From contig USMI01000060.1 of NCBI GenBank assembly GCA_900555735.1, forward strand, positions 1-9,847: a stretch of 9,847 nucleotides of DNA, written 5' to 3'. Shown one piece after another: positions 7,455-9,847 of the stretch. Origin of the DNA: an uncultured Eubacteriales bacterium (lineage in GTDB: Bacteria; Bacillota; Clostridia; Oscillospirales; Oscillospiraceae). The translations under genes and the position numbers were made by a program. The first letter of the stretch is position 1, and every line of letters starts with the position of its first letter. A model generated the notes under the pieces. The model did no database searches. It was not told where the DNA came from and worked only from the letters and a program-made list of their open reading frames with translations.

Positions 7455-7658
7455 CTATTGGATAAAAAGGGAGACCAGACCCATCACGCCTACCAGCAGA
7501 AAGGCGATACCGCCGACGCGGAGACTGATCCTGTACCACTTGGAAGGCTCACCGGGCGTGTTAGATTTCCAGCCCTCGGTCAGGTCATAGATCTCCTCGG
7601 GAAAGCGCAGCATCAGAAAACCGATGACCAGAAATAACAGGCTTAACAGTATCAACAT
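7455..7658 (-). CDS. Small two-helix membrane protein, DUF6199-like
   Basis: A 67-residue protein with two predicted membrane helices, about residues 1-17 and 48-67. The polar middle segment includes DLTEGWKSNTPGEPSKWY. The EGW...EPS...R.GG pattern resembles the small DUF6199 membrane proteins of Firmicutes; this match is from memory and moderate. No catalytic residue is apparent and the function is unknown. ATG 7658 has a perfect AGGAGG (7665-7670) 6 bases upstream, and the stop is TAG 7455-7457. It lies 15 bases downstream of the DUF5662-like gene, so the two are probably co-transcribed, and it ends at the shared bidirectional terminator. It uses TTA and ATA codons and looks less GC-rich than the glg genes, partly because of its hydrophobic content. 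A clear ribosome site and good membrane topology make it a likely real gene despite its size. Confidence 0.82.
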   Translation of the reverse strand: MLILLSLLFLVIGFLMLRFPEEIYDLTEGWKSNTPGEPSKWYRISLRVGGIAFLLVGVMGLVSLFIQ

Positions 7659-7673
7659 TGCGCACCTCCTTTA

Positions 7674-8234
7674 TCAATAGTTGGGGTCTTGCAGCTCCTT
7701 TTTGATCTGGGCGAAGGCGGCGTCCTCGCCCTGCTCCTTCATCATCAGCAGCCACCGGTCCAGCAGGGCTGCCGTGTCGGCGTGCATATAGCGTCCGGCG
7801 TCGGTGTGCTTGGTGTCCTTGCTGCGCTGGTAGTACTCCCATGGCGAGGCGTCGGTATATTTCTCCTTCTGATAGACCCGGCAGGCGGCGATGCGGTCGC
7901 AGAACATCTCGGCCACATACCTCTTGGGCATCTTGCACCCGCCAATGTATACGCTGCCGTCCTCCCGGAGGCAGTAGTCGATCCAGTACTCGAAATGGTG
8001 GCGGTTGCGGCCCTTATGGTGGAGCCACGACAGGCTGACGCCGTTGGCGATGCGTTCGGCGTCGTTGGGGCTGCGGTAGCCCTGATAGTATTTCACGCTG
8101 CGCCAGAACTCTGTGGGGCTGTATTTGCTCAGGTCGTGGGTCAGGCCCTGCCAGACCAGTCCCAGCTTCAGGCAGTAGTGCCGCACCAGACGGCGGTGGG
8201 TGTTGATGGTGTGCAGATGGTCGAAAAGATGCAT
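7674..8234 (-). CDS. DUF5662-like protein of unknown function
   Basis: A 186-residue soluble protein rich in His, Tyr, Arg and Asp, with no signal peptide or membrane helix. The pattern HLHTINTHRRLVRHYC, GLTHDLSKYSPTEFW (residues 31-44, His33-Asp34), RSPNDAER and WLHHKGRNRHHFEYW (70-84) matches, from memory, the DUF5662 family of Firmicutes. The His-Asp pair and the two His-His pairs (72-73, 79-80) look like possible metal ligands, as in HD-type phosphohydrolases, but that is inference and no activity is claimed. The start is ATG 8234, with AAAGGAGG 7 bases upstream; the frame continues to an ATG at 8267, but that overlaps the probable promoter. It has its own promoter and is followed 15 bases later by a small membrane protein gene. 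The reading frame is secure; the role is unknown. Confidence 0.88.
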   Translation of the reverse strand: MHLFDHLHTINTHRRLVRHYCLKLGLVWQGLTHDLSKYSPTEFWRSVKYYQGYRSPNDAERIANGVSLSWLHHKGRNRHHFEYWIDYCLREDGSVYIGGCKMPKRYVAEMFCDRIAACRVYQKEKYTDASPWEYYQRSKDTKHTDAGRYMHADTAALLDRWLLMMKEQGEDAAFAQIKKELQDPNY

Positions 8235-8241
8235 GGCGCGG

Positions 8242-8249
8242 CCTCCTTT
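8242..8249 (-). promoter_or_regulatory. Ribosome binding site of the DUF5662-like gene
   Basis: AAAGGAGG on the - strand, 7 bases before ATG 8234. It rules out the longer in-frame start at 8267, which would sit on the -10 box of the probable promoter. Confidence 0.85.
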
Positions 8250-8265
8250 GAAAAATGCTATGCCC

Positions 8266-8294
8266 ATTGTAGCACATTTCTGCGGCGGTGTATA
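8266..8294 (-). promoter_or_regulatory. Probable sigma-A-type promoter with extended -10
   Basis: On the - strand, TATACA (8294-8289, 4 of 6 matches to TTGACA) is followed after exactly 17 bases by TACAAT (8271-8266, 5 of 6 matches to TATAAT). TGC directly before it makes an extended -10 (TGCTACAAT). Transcription would start near 8259, giving a leader of about 25 bases with the AAAGGAGG site. It lies just downstream of the galE terminator, as expected for an independent unit. No operator or repeat is seen around it. Confidence 0.7.
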
Positions 8295-8297
8295 GAG

Positions 8298-8341
8298 AAA
8301 AGGGCGGCGGAAGCTGTGAAATCAGTTTCCGCCGCCCTTTT
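8298..8341 (-). terminator. Intrinsic terminator of galE
   Basis: A 15-bp perfect stem (8298-8312 with 8327-8341) has the core GGGCGGCGGAA/TTCCGCCGCCC and a 14-base loop. On the - strand it runs into TTTTCTCT, right after the galE stop at 8346. The + strand side also has TTTTT, so it could act both ways, but no + strand gene reads into it. Confidence 0.88.
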
Positions 8342-8345
8342 TGGG

Positions 8346-9362
8346 TCAGCTGTCGTAGCCGTTGGGGTTGCGGCTCTGCCAGTTCCATGCGCTGCGGCAC
8401 ATGTCGTCGATGTCCAGACGGGCGCTCCAGCCCAGTACCTCCTTGGCCTTGGTGACGTCGGCATAGCAGGCGGCGATATCGCCGCTGCGCCGGGGCGCGA
8501 TGCGGTAGGGGATGTCCTTGCCGCAGGCGCGGGAGAAGGCGTGTACCATATCCAGCACGCTGTAACCGGTGCCGGTGCCCAGATTGAACACCTCCACGCC
8601 GGTGTGAGATGCGGCATAGCCGAGGGCGGCCATATGGCCGGTGGCCAGATCGGTGACGTGGATATAGTCCCGGACGCCGGTGCCGTCGGGGGTGGGGTAG
8701 TCATTGCCGAACACGTTGAGATAGGGCAGCGTGCCCACCGCCACACGGGCGATGTAGGGCATGAGGTTGTTGGGGATATCGCGGGGGTCCTCGCCCATAA
8801 GGCCGCTCTCGTGAGCGCCTACGGGGTTGAAATACCGCAGCAGCACCACGGAGAAGTCCGGATGGGCGGCGGCGTAGTCCCGGAGGATCTGCTCGATGAA
8901 CAGCTTCGTCCAGCCGTAGGGATTGGTGCAGGGGCCGGTCTCGGCGTCCTCCCGGTAGGGGAGGGCGGCGTGCTTGCCGTATACGGTGGCGGAGGAGCTG
9001 AAGATCAGCTGCCGGACGCCGTGGGCCTCCATGGCCGCCAGCAGGGCCAGCGTGCTGTCCAGATTGTTGCGGTAGTAGTCCAACGGCAGGCGTACCGACT
9101 CGCCCACGGCCTTCAGCCCGGCGAAATGGATGACGCTGTCGATGGCGTTTTCCTGAAAGAGCCGCTCCAGCGCGGCAGGGTCGGCGACGTCCGCCTCATA
9201 GCATTTGACGGGCTTTCCGGTGATCTGGGTGATGCGCCGGGCCACGATGGGGTTGCTGTTGGCGTAGTTGTCGGCGATGACCACGTCATGGCCCGCGTTC
9301 AGCAGCTCCACTGCCGTGTGGGAGCCGATGTAACCGGCGCCACCGGTGAGAAGAACAGTCAT
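8346..9362 (-). CDS. galE: UDP-glucose 4-epimerase
   Basis: GalE, an extended short-chain dehydrogenase/reductase, interconverts UDP-galactose and UDP-glucose with tightly bound NAD in the cytoplasm. It serves galactose use (Leloir pathway) and supplies UDP-galactose for surface glycans. The 338 residues equal the usual bacterial length. TGGAGYIGSH (residues 6-15) is the Rossmann NAD motif. SSSATVYG holds Ser124, and YGWTK supplies the catalytic Tyr149 and Lys153, at the same numbers as in the E. coli enzyme. RYFNPVGAH and GTGVRDYIHVTDLA are further family blocks. ATG 9362 has AGAAAAGGAG 8 bases upstream. It starts 21 bases after the end of an ABC transporter ATPase gene, so it probably shares that message, and ends at its own hairpin. 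Its product links to the glg genes only through the common glucose-1-phosphate pool. UDP-GlcNAc epimerase activity cannot be excluded. Confidence 0.96.
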   Translation of the reverse strand: MTVLLTGGAGYIGSHTAVELLNAGHDVVIADNYANSNPIVARRITQITGKPVKCYEADVADPAALERLFQENAIDSVIHFAGLKAVGESVRLPLDYYRNNLDSTLALLAAMEAHGVRQLIFSSSATVYGKHAALPYREDAETGPCTNPYGWTKLFIEQILRDYAAAHPDFSVVLLRYFNPVGAHESGLMGEDPRDIPNNLMPYIARVAVGTLPYLNVFGNDYPTPDGTGVRDYIHVTDLATGHMAALGYAASHTGVEVFNLGTGTGYSVLDMVHAFSRACGKDIPYRIAPRRSGDIAACYADVTKAKEVLGWSARLDIDDMCRSAWNWQSRNPNGYDS

Positions 9363-9383
9363 AGCGATATCTCCTTTTCTCTG

Positions 9384-9847
9384 TTAAAATTCCATGGCAA
9401 GGCGCTGTGCCTCATCGGCGGACAGCTGCCGCAGTTCACCGTTTGCCACCTGATAGACCCGCTGGCACAGGCCGATGACCGTGGGCCGGTGGGTGGTGAC
9501 GATGCAGGTCTTGTGGGGGTATTCCCGCACCAGATTCCGCAGGATGGCCCGCTCAGTGGCCACATCCAGCGCGGAGGTGGCCTCGTCCAGCAGCAGCACC
9601 GGCGCGTCACGCAGCAGGGCGCGGGCGATGGCGATGCGCTGGGCCTGCCCTTCGGACAGGCCATGGCCGTGCTCGCCCACTGCGGCGTTCAGGCCCTCCG
9701 GCATTTTGCTGACAAATTCCCATGCACAGGCGTCTTCAAGAACCTTTTTCAGCTCGTCGTCGGTTGCATCCTGCTTAACCAGGCGGAGATTATCCGCAAT
9801 CGTTCCCGAAAAAACCGTGTTGCCCTGCGGAACATAGGAAAACAGCC
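9384..9847 (-). CDS. ABC exporter ATP-binding domain, 3' part (5' end outside window)
   Basis: This is the C-terminal part (153 residues) of an ABC transporter nucleotide-binding domain. The frame is open from 9845 down to TAA at 9386-9384. In order it shows the Q-loop SYVPQGNTVFSGTIADNL (Gln at visible residue 7), signature LSEGQAQRIAIARALL (63-78), Walker B VLLLDEATSALD (83-94, Glu88 the catalytic base) and the H-loop TTHRP (His119). The QGNTVFSGTIADNL block and LDEATSALD are typical of exporter-type half transporters with a fused membrane domain (MsbA/MdlB class). Walker A and any membrane segments would lie beyond the window, so the fusion is inferred. Position 3 of the LSGGQ signature is Glu. 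The ATG at 9704 is internal, not a start. It is followed closely by galE. The substrate is unknown. Confidence 0.9.
   Translation of the reverse strand, partial: LFSYVPQGNTVFSGTIADNLRLVKQDATDDELKKVLEDACAWEFVSKMPEGLNAAVGEHGHGLSEGQAQRIAIARALLRDAPVLLLDEATSALDVATERAILRNLVREYPHKTCIVTTHRPTVIGLCQRVYQVANGELRQLSADEAQRLAMEF

Noticed and set aside
4951..7539. An 862-codon open frame antisense to glgP
   Set aside because: It is in exact register with glgP codons, so it stays open simply because glgP uses no TTA, CTA or TCA codons. Its translation is a low-complexity mix of His, Val, Leu, Gln, Gly and Ala with no domain, and it runs through the terminator and over the opposing small gene.
8235..8267. Longer DUF5662-like protein starting at ATG 8267
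   Set aside because: That ATG overlaps the probable -10 box, and the 11 added residues would encode the ribosome site of ATG 8234.

Overview
The window carries a glycogen metabolism operon on the + strand that meets, tail to tail, a set of - strand genes. The organism is most likely a high-GC Firmicute of the class Clostridia, perhaps a gut Oscillospirales-type bacterium. This is inferred from three things: the gene order glgB-glgC-glgD-glgA-glgP, which is the Bacillus subtilis order; a GlgD subunit, a Firmicutes hallmark; and strong AGGAGG-type ribosome binding sites in GC-rich DNA. No ribosomal marker is present, so the taxonomy is tentative.

Bases 1-7401 (+ strand) hold the 3' part of glgB (branching enzyme), then glgC and glgD (catalytic and degenerate subunits of ADP-glucose pyrophosphorylase, overlapping by ATGA), glgA (glycogen synthase) and glgP (glycogen phosphorylase). 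Together they make ADP-glucose, polymerise it, branch the polymer and release glucose-1-phosphate from it. The operon promoter lies upstream of the window. The only sizeable gap, 3392-3538 between glgD and glgA, holds a 79-base nested palindrome with perfect 27-base arms. A strong hairpin with T-tracts on both sides (7407-7448) ends the operon and can also end the opposing transcript.

Bases 7455-9847 (- strand) read right to left. First is the 3' end of an ABC exporter ATPase, followed after 21 bases by galE (UDP-glucose 4-epimerase), which ends at a hairpin terminator (8298-8341). A promoter with an extended -10 then drives a two-gene unit: a DUF5662-like protein of unknown function and a 67-residue two-helix membrane protein resembling DUF6199. 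Every gap is accounted for; no tRNA, rRNA, CRISPR array or transposase gene was seen.

Most of the window is conserved metabolism. The parts worth a second look are the palindromic element inside the glg operon and the uncharacterised DUF5662/small membrane protein pair. I found no convincing evidence of a wholly new system.
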